Assembly: GCA_022559845.1 (NCBI GenBank)
Contig: CM040126.1
Span: 225,314,641-225,378,640 of the forward strand
Direction of reading: 5' to 3'
Source of the DNA: Amorphophallus konjac
Taxonomy: Eukaryota; Streptophyta; Magnoliopsida; Alismatales; Araceae
DNA length: 64,000 nucleotides
The notes beneath the pieces are model-generated. The model made no database searches. It worked only from the letters and a program-made list of their open reading frames with translations, and had not been told where the DNA came from. Shown one piece after another: positions 11,101-21,677 of the stretch. The position numbers were made by a program, and so were the translations under genes. Each line of letters starts with the position of its first letter. Position 1 is the first letter of the stretch.

Positions 11101-12382
11101 ATTCAAACTTTGGTCCCACCTTTAACAATTCATAGAATGGGTGGCATCTCTGTGAGTGTTGCGATATGAATCTCCTAATGAATTGTAAATGCCCAATCAA
11201 ACCTCGGAGTTCAATGATGTTCTTAGGCGGCGGCATCTCCATAACGGCCTTTGCTTTGTTCGGATCGATCTGAATCCCCCGTTTACTAACTATAAACCCG
11301 AGTAATTTCCTTGATGCGACTTCGAACACGCATTTCTTTGGATTCATCTTTAATTTATATTCCCTAGCCCTTTGCAACACTTTGGCTAGAATGGCGGGGT
11401 GTTCTTCTTGAGACATCGACTTTACCAAAATATCATCCACGTAAGCTTCTAAGTAGACATGCATCATGTCGTGGAAGATAGCCATCATTGCCCTCTGATA
11501 AGTAGCACCTGCATTTTTTAATCCAAACGGCATAACGACATAACAGTATGTGCCCCAGGGTATAGTGAACGAGGTCTTCTCTTGATCCTCAGGAGCCAGA
11601 TGGATTTGGTTATATCCAGAATAACCATCCATAAACGAGAGGGCTTCATACCTAGCTGTATTATCAACTAACACATCAATATGAGGAAGCGGGAAATCAT
11701 CTTTTGGACATGCCTTATTTAAGTCCATGAAATCGATACAAATCTGAATTTTGCCATCCTTTTTCATTATTGGGACTATGTTTGTCACCCATTGTGGATA
11801 TAAAACAACTCTAATAAACCGGGCCTTATGCAATTTATCGACTTCTTCCTTAATTCTCAAGGCCATCTGTGGGTGGAATCTTCTCGCTTTCTGCTTAACG
11901 GGTGTTGCCCCTGGTTTAAGAATCAATCGGTGTTCAACCAATGTGGGGTCAAGACTCGGCATGTCCTCGTAGGACCAGGCAAACGAATCACTATACTCCC
12001 TCAAAACCTTGATGAGCTCCTCTTCGACCTGAGGAGGGAGATTAGCAGAAATAAGTATGCGCCTGGGGTCCTCTTCGGTTCCAAGATTAATTTCCTTAGT
12101 GGGTTCATCCACTGCCGAGGACGGTTCATCAAACCTTTTCAAACCTTGCGCGTACAAATCGGCAGCATCGTCCACCTCGCTTTCCTCATCATCAGCTGGG
12201 TCCTTCTCATTCACAATTTCATATACCCCTAATCCGTCACTGCTCCATTCCCCATCCATTTCCTCATCTTCTTCTAAAACAATCGCAGTCTCTACAAACT
12301 CTGGGCACCTAAGGAGGGCATGGCACCTCTCGGCCAAATCTTGCAAAAACCTATCAGGGAGGGATTTAGGACGACGCATCAC
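11101..12382 (-). pseudogene. T1 reverse transcriptase (N-terminal part of pol)
   Basis: Ogre/Tat-type reverse transcriptase: RRFHPQMALRIKEEVDKL, FMDLNKACPKDDFPLPHID, FMDGYSGYNQI, the active-site YVDDILVKS and the thumb motif LLGFIVSKRGIQIDP. It copies the element RNA into DNA. The frame stays open from 12382 to the edge of the ATTCC duplication, then element A cuts it just after a WN pair. It continues in frame at 393. Two stop codons at 12452-12484 separate it from the upstream gag-protease frame, in the interval where Ogre elements usually carry a spliced intron. The functional N terminus is therefore uncertain, and the Met at 12382 is only the first ATG. Confidence 0.88.
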
Positions 12383-12481
12383 AGGATGCGCTACAGACGA
12401 GGATGGGCTAACTAAACTCGAACTAGACTCTACCCCACTGACTCTACTAACCTAGGAGACTCTGTACACTGTACATCTAAC

Positions 12482-14707
12482 CTAGGAGACAAGAAATCTA
12501 TTGGAAAATGAACAGGGGTCTCGTGCCCCTGGGAATCTGAGCAGAACACAGCGTAATCTTCCATTGAAACCTCCGTTTTGAAATTGGCATTTTTTTTGGA
12601 GGCTGGAGGAGATCACGCAACAAAAGGAGGAAGAAGATGGAGGAGGAGGTAGCTGCATGGGGAACAAATCGGGGAAGATGCAATCGAAGAATGGATCAGA
12701 GGAGCGAAACCACATCTCGTGGAGTTGAGCATTGGGGGGAGGAGGAGTGAACAAGGTTGAAAGATCAATAAGCGGGCAGCGCCCGCAAGCACATGGAACA
12801 AATAGAATTTCTAACGGTCTCTCCGTGAAGTACGGGTCGACCAGAATTGGAGGGGAACGGGGAACAAACCCCAATTGTTGGAACAAAGAGGCAAAACGGG
12901 ACAGGGACAGAGAAAAGGTGGTGATAGAGCTCCCCACTTCCCGTGGCCCCCGGCGGACCAGCTGCATCGAAGAATGCTTCACTAGCTGCATCTCCTTCTT
13001 CTTCGGACGGTCTTCTCTCTTATTGAACAACTTCTCAAAACAACCAGCAAAATCTTCCATATCACCCACCAACCCCTTCAGCGGCGGTGGTGGGTCAGCA
13101 ATAAGACAGGCATCATCGGCCTTCTCTTCGGAACTGGGTGGCGGCTTCTTCAAAGTGCCGGGCTGCAGCAGGCCTTTCACAAAATGTTTTCGATAGTCCC
13201 ACGTCAACGGCCCAGAGTCTCCAAATATCGACATTACGGAATCACGGTAGCCAAGGCCTCGGCGGCCCATCTTCCTGCCTCTAGGGACGGGCTTGGTCCG
13301 CCCCTGTAATTGTGCACCGAGACCCAGGCCCAGCTGATAACCCAGTTTCAGAATCATATGCCACCCTTTTGAATCTCTTATCTTGGACTTGATCTTGACA
13401 TTTGTTGGTGCAGTGGCGGGCTTGCATGACGCATATGCCCATGAATAATTCAAGTCCATTACTGATAAAACTAGCCTATTGCTTGGCCACAACGTAGGGA
13501 GAATCTTGTCTGAAATGGCATCAACAGACTGGACGGTGGAGATGCTTTTCACTTTAACCACTCGGCCCTGGAATGGGAATTTCAGGCATTGATGGGTGGT
13601 TGAAGGTACGACATTTAAACTGTTTATCCATGGACGACCCAGAATAGCTTTGAACATTGGGTCTATGTCCAGCACGTAAAACTCCACGTCCATAACCAAC
13701 GGCCCTAGCTCAGCCTGTACAGTCACGACCCCGTGACAAGCACGCCTGGAATTGCCATATGCTGCTATTGTGGTAGGTGTCGGCTTAAGCATATCCTCTG
13801 AAATGTTGCAGGCACGGAGGGTACTCAATGGACACACGTTTATCGATGCTCCTATGTCCACAAGGGCAGACTCAACGACCACTTTATTCAAAGAAATGGT
13901 AATGCAGAGCGGCATCTGCCGTGCCTCTGGGGGTGCTAGTTCTGACTCAGAAAATGAAATAGAGGGCCCCCTTGTGATGGTTGCCAACACCGTTGGTAAA
14001 CTGTCCACCGCCACATCTTCATTCACCATTACTTTCTGTAAAAAGGTCTTCAAAGCATCCTGATGTAGCGGTGACCTCTTGATCAATTCCAAAACTGAAA
14101 TCTTGGCCGGCATCCGGTCCAAGTGCTGTAACAAGTCATATTTCATGCCTGGCATGGGGTCTGTATCTTCAGCTGTTGAGAAAGAAGGCTGAGGGGTAAG
14201 TGCGGGTGCACGAGAAGAAGGGTAAACTCTATGATATGGGTTCCCGCTCCGAAGGGCGCAATGTGGTGCCGTCACAGCCTGAGAGGGACCCCCGCTTGGC
14301 CCGGTGGGGTAGGTGGAAGGGGTAGAAATGGGGGTGAGGATGACGGAGGTTGGCCTGATGAGCCCTGGTGAAGGGGAAATGGGCGAGGGGTTAAGTGGAG
14401 GGGTGATGATGGAGGATATGGTGGGTGATGGCGAAAGAACTGGCGGAATGGAGGGGAATGCGGTGGACCTGATGGGTGATGCAGAGGGAATAATGGGTGG
14501 AGTGGTGGTGAGAACGGCGGGCCTAAGAATGGAGGGGATAGCAGGGGCGGGGGAATGGTTATGGTGGAAGGCCAAGAGGTGTGCGGGGGTTTCATCATCA
14601 AAAGTCCACCCAGCGTTGGGGGCTGGGTGCTGGACAATGTTTACCTGGGTCGGTGTCGGCACCGGCGGCTGTTGTTGTTGCTGAGGAGCGGGTTGATGTA
14701 TCGGCAT
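12482..14707 (-). pseudogene. T1 protease and G-patch-like region
   Basis: Frame of about 740 codons. The N-terminal third is a Pro/Ser/Thr-rich linker. The middle has a retropepsin: LPTVLATITRGP, then ALVDIGASINVCPLSTL with DIG in place of the usual D(T/S/N)G, then AILGRPW. After it comes a G-patch-like stretch (LGYQLGLGLGAQLQGRTKPV, then GRRGLGYRDS), a known Ogre/Tat accessory with suspected RNA-binding role. The last 200 codons (12482-13100) are low-complexity and may be intronic. On the minus strand they contain a pyrimidine tract (about 12600-12650) ending in CAG that would suit a 3' splice site. The frame ends in TAG at 12482-12484, and a 30-bp duplication repeats the same TAG at 12452-12454. 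Confidence 0.82.
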
Positions 14708-14830
14708 GGGATTCTGATGGATCCCAAGGTCCTGTTGCTGCTGCTGCTGTTGCTGGGGTTGCTGTTGCTGCTGGAGTTGCTGTTGTTGCTGTTGTTGGGG
14801 CGCCGCCTGCTGCAGCCTGGCTTGTCTCTA
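14708..14830 (-). repeat. Poly-glutamine/proline tract in T1 Gag
   Basis: CAG/CAA-rich on the minus strand (CTG/TTG on plus), encoding runs of Gln and Pro. A TAG at 14828-14830, probably from CAG, interrupts it. A repeat of this kind is prone to slippage and may vary in length. Confidence 0.75.
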
Positions 14831-16780
14831 CCTCTGCTTGATGTCCTCGATCAGCTGGTGCATCTGGGACCAATCAATCCTCTGGCCCTCATGTAAATCA
14901 TACACCAGATCTCTAAACTGATAGCACCGCTCTATTGTGTGCCAGGGCTGCCGATGATATATGCAATATCGGGACTGATCGGCGGCCGGATTCCAATTTT
15001 GACACTCTGGAGGTAATTGAATATCACCAGTATACATTAAAGCAGAGAAAATATCAGGAAAAGTCTCAGGAAGAGGAGGGTAATGGGTCCTCTTTGGGCT
15101 CGGTCGAGCAGGTCGATAAGCGGCAGGTGGGGGAACATTATTATATTGCGGCGGCCGCTGAGGCTGTTGGGGTGGTGGTGGTTGTTGTTGCCGATATTGA
15201 GGAACCGGGAAAGTGGGTTGGGGGACTTGTGGAGCGGCGAACTGGGGGTTGCGTGGAGGCTGCGGGAAGCGAGGTGGAGCGGCTTGGTGGGGAAACTGAA
15301 TAGCCTGGACCTGCTCATAGATCTGCACTCCCTCAGTGACGGGGCCCTGGGACTTCCTGGCAGTTTTGGGTTTCTGGGCCTCAAATAGTGAAAGAGTAGG
15401 GGAGTCTTTGAATTCGGTTTGTATGAACCGAGCTCTACTGTATAACTGGTGCATATTCGAAATGTCATTCATTGCCAAAATATTTCTGAACGTTGGGGTG
15501 GCATTGGAGATCAACAACTTGACTTTTTCTTCTTCCGGGATTTGCCCGGGCACACGCGAGGCCATCTGCCTCCACCGATCCGCATAGGTTGCAAAATCTT
15601 CTTATGGCTTCATCTTTTCTGCTACCAGGTCGGTGAAGGAATACTCGGGACCGACCCGATCTTGGAACCTCTGAATGAACCTCTCCTTAACTGTCTTGAA
15701 GTTTTCGGCCTCTTCCATAGGCAAGGTATAGCACCACTCCAGGGCGACCCCTTCCAACGATCGGTGGAACAAGTAAGCCATGAGGCGATCGTCATGTTGG
15801 AACTGTGCTGACTCGTAAAGAAATTCCCGAACATGAATAAACGGGTTGCCGTTCCCGTCATATTTTCGGTACACGGGGAGCTCGGACTGAGGAGGAAAAC
15901 GAATGTCCCTGAAGTTAGGAATAGGGACATCAGCCAAAGACTACGGGCCAACCCGCTTGTAGAGGAGGTCAATTTGTTGCTGCATAGCAGCCCATTTATC
16001 GAGAATTTCCCGTTCCCGGGATGGAGGAGAAGGAGCAGGGGGAGCAGTACCTGCATACGCAGCCAAAGGAAAAGCTGACTGAGGGGGCAGCCCGTAAGAT
16101 GGATAATGGGCCAGGGAAGGGCCCACATCCACATGAGCCAGCTGGGCGGCCCCTGGTTGAACCCGAGTAAAGTCTGCCGGGGCTACAAGAGCCTGCGGCG
16201 ATGGAGAAATGGTGGCATAGGGATCAAGGTAAGGAACAGAGGGGATCTGAGACTTCCCCTTATCGAGCAGCTGATGGGCCGAGGTAGAAGCCTGGCCCAT
16301 TTCCATGCCGGAGTACCGAAAGATCTGAGGACGGGTGGGAGTAAGGTCAATGGGGGCCACAGAGGTGGTCCCAGCAACAGAAGATGTAGTGGCAACAGCA
16401 GTCATGCCACGAGAAGGAGCTGAAGTCGGGGCATCGGCCCCCTGCAAGGCTTACCGGATGAGATGGAGCTGGGTAGGGTCCAGCTGGGCCATCATGTTGA
16501 GGATTTGATTGGCCGGATTCTGAATGGATTGATCGGAAAGAGAGGGTTGGGAACCCTCGCCAAGAATGGTCGGGAGTGGAGGGGCTGTCCCCTCTCCTCC
16601 CTGCATATGGGTGACCCTAGGCGGGTCCTCAAGAAGGCCGCGAGGAAGGGAGTCCTCGTGGGACTGAGAGAAGTCGTATGACGACATGGGAGATGACGAA
16701 TCAAACAAAGGATTGAAGTATGAATGGAAATGAGAACTGACCCTAAGAGATGATCTTGAGGGAAAGAAACAACCCCACAT
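14828..16780 (-). pseudogene. T1 Gag, three internal stops
   Basis: All segments lie in one frame. A Ser/Pro-rich N-terminal part (16451-16780, likely start MSSYDFSQ at about 16687) is followed by 15941-16447, then the core Gag (15602-15937: YDGNGNPFIHVREFLYESAQF, FHRSLEGVALEWCYTLP). The C-terminal part (14828-15565) has a single Cys/His-rich motif, CIYHRQPWHTIERCYQ, in place of a normal zinc knuckle. Gag builds the cytoplasmic particle that packages element RNA. Stops at 16451 (TAA), 15941 (TAG), 15602 (TAA) and 14828 (TAG) lie in frame and no frameshift is evident. Decay therefore appears to be by point mutation only. Confidence 0.82.
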
Positions 16781-17070
16781 ACACTAAAACACCTCAAGAC
16801 TAGAGCAATCAATCCTAAGCAAAGCACAACCTCAAATGACCAAGCATCCAATGGAGAGGAGAGATGAGAAGAGAATCAAGCACATGAGAAACCAAGTTGT
16901 CAAATGATGCACGGTAATTTTTAAATTCCTCTTGTAGGACCTTAGTGGATTAATTAATATATGAATTCGCTCAACCACAAGGTACCTAACCAGAATGGGA
17001 AATGAGGAACTGGGTGACTCTATGGGGATCTCTCACTCGCGGATGCAAACCCTAGACTGGGGGTGGATAC

Positions 17071-17150
17071 GGTACAACCTGCCCAGCGTCTGTGTGGGAA
17101 TCCACGGCTCACGGGGGCTTACGGAGGTCCTCAGGAAGGTCCCTAGTCGG
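17071..17150 (-). other. LTR module shared with Tekay-type elements (copy in T1)
   Basis: GGTACAACC, GGGAATCCACGGCTCACGG, CTTACGGAGGTC and CTAGTC in the same order and spacing as in A (1629-1712) and B (56863-56942). T1 belongs to a different gypsy lineage, so sharing is unexpected. Confidence 0.75.
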
Positions 17151-17420
17151 CTCCAAGGAGTATGGAGACGAGAGGAAACCCTACCTCGGTAGGAATGCAA
17201 CTACTATGAAAGAGGTGGATGCTCCTATGTGCACCGGAGTGCATGCAAAATCTAGCCTAGCAACTATCAAGCAATGATCAATCGAATATACAAGTAATGA
17301 AAGTGATCATGCAGCAATGATATGGGAGCAGGGGGGAGATCAATAACTAGCACCAAAGATCACGAATAGCATGGAATATGGCAATCAAAAATGAACTATG
17401 AGTGCACTGTAGCACCACAC

Positions 17421-18340
17421 GGACGGTCTATATGCGACCGCTCAAACAGATAGACGGTCTAGACAGAACCGTATAAGCCAGAGAGCAACAGAACGATAGA
17501 ATAACTATAAAAGGATCATAGAGTGCTGAAAATGAAGGACGACAGTGATGAAAAATGTACTAAGAAGAGCGGTCTGTATACAGCCGCGTAAGCTCTGGAA
17601 CGGATCCCCATAAACTGTGTACCACAGTCAGAACACCCAGAAGTGTACCTGTGCAAGAGCGATGGACGGCCAGGGACAGGTCGTTCAGAAGTGTGGACGG
17701 TCGATAGAACGCCGTCTATGATAGGACGCTGGTAGGAGAATTGGCGCTGTTCGCATGGAAGGATGGTGGAGGATCAACCGCCCAGAGGATGAACGGCTCT
17801 GGGAGAACCGCTCACGTTCCAGAAGGCAGAAACCACAACTTAACTTGCAATCACTCCAAAAGGGGACTAACACAACGAAAGAGGGGTCAGTAAATCACAA
17901 GCACGATGGGCACTAGGGGTCCCACCGTGATCGCCACAAAAGAAGGGTGTAGATATATTTTCTCCTCCCATCCGTTTCATCCAATGTCTTCCTAATGTCT
18001 ATTCTACCATATCCGATATGAGAAACGAATGAAGACAGAAGGAAAGGGAGGGAACAAAAACCTGTGATCGCCACCAAATCACCGAACGTGATCAACACGC
18101 CGTGCCTTGGAAAGAGGGAGAGACACTCGCCTGGCCTGCAGCGCTGGGAAGATGAACGGTTCAGGTAGAACAGCCTAAAGCATACACGGTCTTACGATAG
18201 ACCGTTTAAGGATGCTGCAGAAGATGCGGGATGAAGCGCTCCTAGATGTTGAACGGCTCTGGCACGACCGCAGGAAGAAGAAGGACGGTGCAGTCTTCAC
18301 CGCACATCTCCTTGAACGGATTGTAGAGAACCGCTCAAGA
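17421..18340. repeat. Dyad array in T1 LTR, part 1
   Basis: About ten dyads of the form ACGGTC...GACCGT with variable stems. Pairs start at 17423/17454, 17666/17697 and 18156/18186, that is 30-31 bp apart. Single dyads lie near 17570, 17791, 18251 and 18314. The intervening DNA shows no other repeat. Confidence 0.78.
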
Positions 18341-18818
18341 CCACCAAGCCAGAAGTCGCAAAGGGTCCAACCTCCACCCTCTCCAGCCGGCCAGAGGGGA
18401 TGGGCCTCGTGCTAGGGTTTGCTGACCTGCAAAATGATGTAAAAACACAAAGAGAAAACCTAGATTAGAACTGAATGGTGTAGTAAATGCCAAAATAGTG
18501 TGAAATGAACATGAATAAGTGGAAATGAGGATACCTGGGGGATTTTAAACCCCTAGGGTGTCAAAAAACATAGGTGGGTGTGTGCATGGCAACGAAGATG
18601 AAGAGAAATGTGGGGAGAAAGTAATGAAAGTAATGCATGTAATCAAAAAGTGGACAAAAATATCAAACACAAAAGACTCAAAAACTGGACTACTCTCTGA
18701 ACCGGAGGCTTGTATGGACGTGAAAAGCCTCCCTCCTTGGTGCTAGGTCGCTCAAGAATGCGGCAGGGCTTCGCCGTCGACCAAAAATCTCCCCTCTTTT
18801 CTACCCGGCCTTTAGGGT

Positions 18819-18827
18819 CTATTTATA
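18819..18827 (-). promoter_or_regulatory. TATA box of T1 5' LTR
   Basis: TATAAATAG on the minus strand, between the two dyad clusters. Confidence 0.55.
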
Positions 18828-19039
18828 GAGCACCTAAAGTCCTAGCTCGAAATTAGGGTTTAGAGGCATTTTCAGGTCAAGATAATCAAAGGAAAATCGT
18901 AAATAAATAGGTTATCTTTTATCCAGTCGAAACGGCACTTAAAATGATTGATTATCCGCGGAGAAAATGATGGGAGAAGTTAGGGATAAAACCATGGATA
19001 AAGAGATAAAATCTGTTGAAATTCAGCAATCGACTGGAT

Positions 19040-19475
19040 GAACGGTCTTACGATAGACCGCCCAACTGGATGTGCGGTCATGTCCTGACCGTCCAACCTC
19101 GTCGGTGAAAATTCAAAATAAATAGAAAATAATCTAAATTATCCACTGAACTGACCGAAACCTTCACCGTTGGACTCTCATAGATGAACGGCTCAGATGA
19201 GACCATTCAAATGTTGAGCGGCCAAGGACAAACCGTTCTAGCCTTGTCGGTGATAAATAGATTAATTGGATAATTATCTGAGGAAACCCTCAAGCGCAGG
19301 ACTCTGAGATATGGGCGGCTACTATCCATCCGTTCATTAAGTTGAACGGCCAGAATAGGACCGCATAAATGCTTGTCGGCGGAAATTCATAAAAATAACC
19401 AAAATATTCCAAAATAGATGGACGGTCCACAGTCAACCACACATGGATTGAGCGGCCCGTGATGAGCCGTACATG
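19040..19475. repeat. Dyad array in T1 LTR, part 2 (U3)
   Basis: Four pairs of dyads starting at 19042/19074, 19188/19218, 19315/19346 and 19422/19452: spacings 32, 30, 31 and 30 bp. One dyad (near 19041) is almost identical to one in part 1 (near 18185). Confidence 0.78.
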
Positions 19476-19694
19476 TACATAGGCGCTTGAAACTTATAGA
19501 AAAGCCCAATCAACCAAAACCAAAGCCCGTTAAGCCGTGAATCAACTTGGAACTAACCAAGGAGGGAGGCAACCCATAAAACTGGCCCAAAACATGCCTG
19601 AAAATAGTCCAAATGGGTGATGGACAACTCGAGGCATCAACAAATGGGAGTAAGAGGAACGACTCAACTTATGGGCATAAAACGGGTGTCAACA

Positions 19695-20500
19695 CCGGGT
19701 TTGCAAAGAGGTCGATAAGCTTATAGACGTCGACTTCATAGCAGAAAAGCAATATACCACCTGACTGGCCAACATTGGGCCCGTCAAGAAGAAGAACGGG
19801 TAGATCCGGATATGTGTGGACTTTCGGGACCTAAACAAAGCGTGCCCGAAAGATGATTTCTCAATACCTATCACTGAAGTCATGATTGATGCCACTACTG
19901 GCCACGAAGCTCTATCCTTCATGGACGGGTCATCCGGGTACAACCAGATATGGATAGCCAAGCATGATAGAATTCATACGGCTTTTCGATCACCCAAGGT
20001 GATATTCCACTATAAAAGGATGCCTTTCAGCCTCCAGAATGCCGGCGCCGCTTATCAAGGGCAATGCCGAAGATATTTGATGAACTGCTCTACGACAAGG
20101 TCGAATGCTACATCGATGATTTGGTCATCAAGACCCGGAAGAAGGAAGATCACCTGAGTGATCTCAGGGTTATATTCCAAAGGCTCCGGCAATATGAGCT
20201 GAAGATGAACCCATTATAGTGCACCTTCGACGTTTCCAGTGGGAAATCTCTAGGCTTCATTTTTCGATATCGGAGAATTGAAATAGACCCCTCCAAGATA
20301 AAGGCCATTCAGGAGTTACCTTCTCCGAAGAACCTAACGGAATTGCGGTCATTGCAAGGCTGATTAGCCTACATCCGTAGGTTCATCTCCAACCTGTCCG
20401 GGCGATGTCAACCATTCCATAAACTGACGATGAAAGATACGGCGTTCGGCTGGAATCAAGAATGTTAAAAGACTTTTGATCAGCTGAAGGAATATTTGAA
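19695..20500 (+). pseudogene. T2 reverse transcriptase
   Basis: Tat-type RT in fragments: KKKNG, VDFRDLNKACPKDDFSIP, ALSFMDGSSGYNQIWIA, MPFSLQNAGAAYQ, the active site YIDD at 20108-20119, then LKMNP and GFIFRYRRIEIDPSKIKAI. The frame shifts near 20060-20110. Stops occur at 20217 (CAG to TAG likely) and further on. Not functional. Confidence 0.85.
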
Positions 20501-21677
20501 GACCCCACTGGTATTGGGGGCACCTGTCAAAGGGCGGCCATTGATTCTCTACATAGCCGCCATCAAATATTCACTGGAGGTAATGCTAGCCCAGAACAAT
20601 GACGAGGGGAAGGAGTAAGCGCTCTACTACCTCAGTTAAAGATTGGTCGGGGTGGAAGGAAAGTATACCCCGATTGAGAAAGTTTGCCTTGCCTTGATTT
20701 TTGCAATCAAGAAGATGAGGCATTACATGCTCTCGCATGAGATACAACTGATATCAAGGGCTGATCCGGTCAAGCACATTTTGTCCCAGCTGGCATTGAA
20801 AGGGCGACTGGGAAAATGGGCCGTCATTTTGATGAAATTTGATGTTACATATGTGTCGCGAAAGACCATTAAAGGCCAGGCAATAGCAGATTTCTTTACA
20901 GTGCACCCTATGCCTGAAGATTCCCCTCTAATCATGGAGCTTTCAGAAGATGAAACACTAGAACTGAATCAAGTCCGTTAGGCTGTATGGCAACTGTATT
21001 TTGACGGGACATCCAGAATAGAAATATCCTGATAAGGGCAAGCAAGGATAAGAGTCGGAGTAGGCATTATCCTCAAATCCCCAGAAGGAGAAGTGCTGCA
21101 TACATCGTGCTCGATCAACAAATCTTGAACAAACAATGAAGCAGAATATGAAGCCTTGATCATTGGTCTTCAGATTGCTCTCCATATGGAGATTCGAATG
21201 CTGCAAGTATTTAGCGATTCAATGCTGGTCGTCAAGCAGATGCAAGGACAATTTGATGTCCGAAAGTCAAAATTGATCCCTTATTGTGCCAAGGAGAAGA
21301 AGCTCATGGGGCAATTCTACCTCATCGAGATAGGCCATGTCGGCCGAAGTCAAAATGCGCAGGTAGATGCACTGGCGAAATTAGCAAGCTCATTGGCAGT
21401 CCCGCCAGGTGAATCCCTTAATATAACAGTGATAAACAGGCACCAAATTCCTAGTATGATAGAGGAGTCGGACGAAGAAGAATATGAAGTTACAGTAGCA
21501 GAAGTAATAACTTCTCCGGACTGGAGGGAACCTCTGATGCGATGGTGTAAAGACCAAGAACTGCCCAAGCAGAGGGAAGAAAAGATCAAATTGATTAGAA
21601 TGAAGGACTCTTATGAAGTCAAAAATGGAACCTTGTTCCGAATCATGTCGGATGCCAGAAGAAAGGCGCTCCTCTGA
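20500..21677 (+). pseudogene. T2 RNase H plus second RNase H (aRH)
   Basis: The first RNase H is recognisable by GKYTPIEKVCLALIFAIKKMRHYM and SRADPVKHILSQ (20643-20981). The second domain starts with QLYFDGTSR near 20990. It has NEAEYEALIIGLQIAL (about 21135-21185), FSDSMLVVKQMQGQFDVR and ALAKLASS, the pattern of the extra RNase H acquired by Tat elements. Three stops lie in the first 150 bases of the second domain; 21156-21677 is open. The last part is the linker leading to integrase. Confidence 0.85.

Larger units (their letters stand above)
11096..19694 (-). mobile_element. Ogre-like Tat element T1 (minus strand, 5' two-thirds), interrupted by A
   Basis: Minus-strand gag, protease, G-patch-like region and reverse transcriptase, continued at 1-398 by RNase H. 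The order and motifs fit the Ogre branch of Tat: proline/glutamine-rich gag linker, VDIGAS protease, G-patch after protease, Tat-type RT. The right end is a 5' LTR ending at 19694, where TGTTGACACCCG (minus strand) abuts degenerate T2 sequence. The other LTR is outside the window, so the LTR cannot be confirmed by pairing. The element is inserted in T2. Confidence 0.82.
16900..19694 (-). repeat. Putative 5' LTR of T1 (left boundary uncertain)
   Basis: The right boundary at 19694 is supported by a TGTTGACACCCG terminus (minus strand) and by the switch to degenerate T2 pol at 19695. The left boundary is a guess near 16898; no clear primer site was found. A TATAAATAG box lies at 18819-18827 on the minus strand. 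The region holds the shared LTR module (17071-17150) and about 18 GACGGTC-type dyads (17421-18340 and 19040-19475). Confidence 0.6.

Noticed and set aside
14272..14684. Plus-strand and alternative-frame ORFs of over 100 codons over the T1 Gag-protease linker
   Set aside because: Shadows of the Pro/Ser/Gln-rich coding strand, with no independent support.
17421..19475. Regular short palindromes with about 12-bp spacers resemble a CRISPR array
   Set aside because: Repeat sequences are not constant, spacers are not of uniform length, there are no cas genes, and the setting is a plant LTR.
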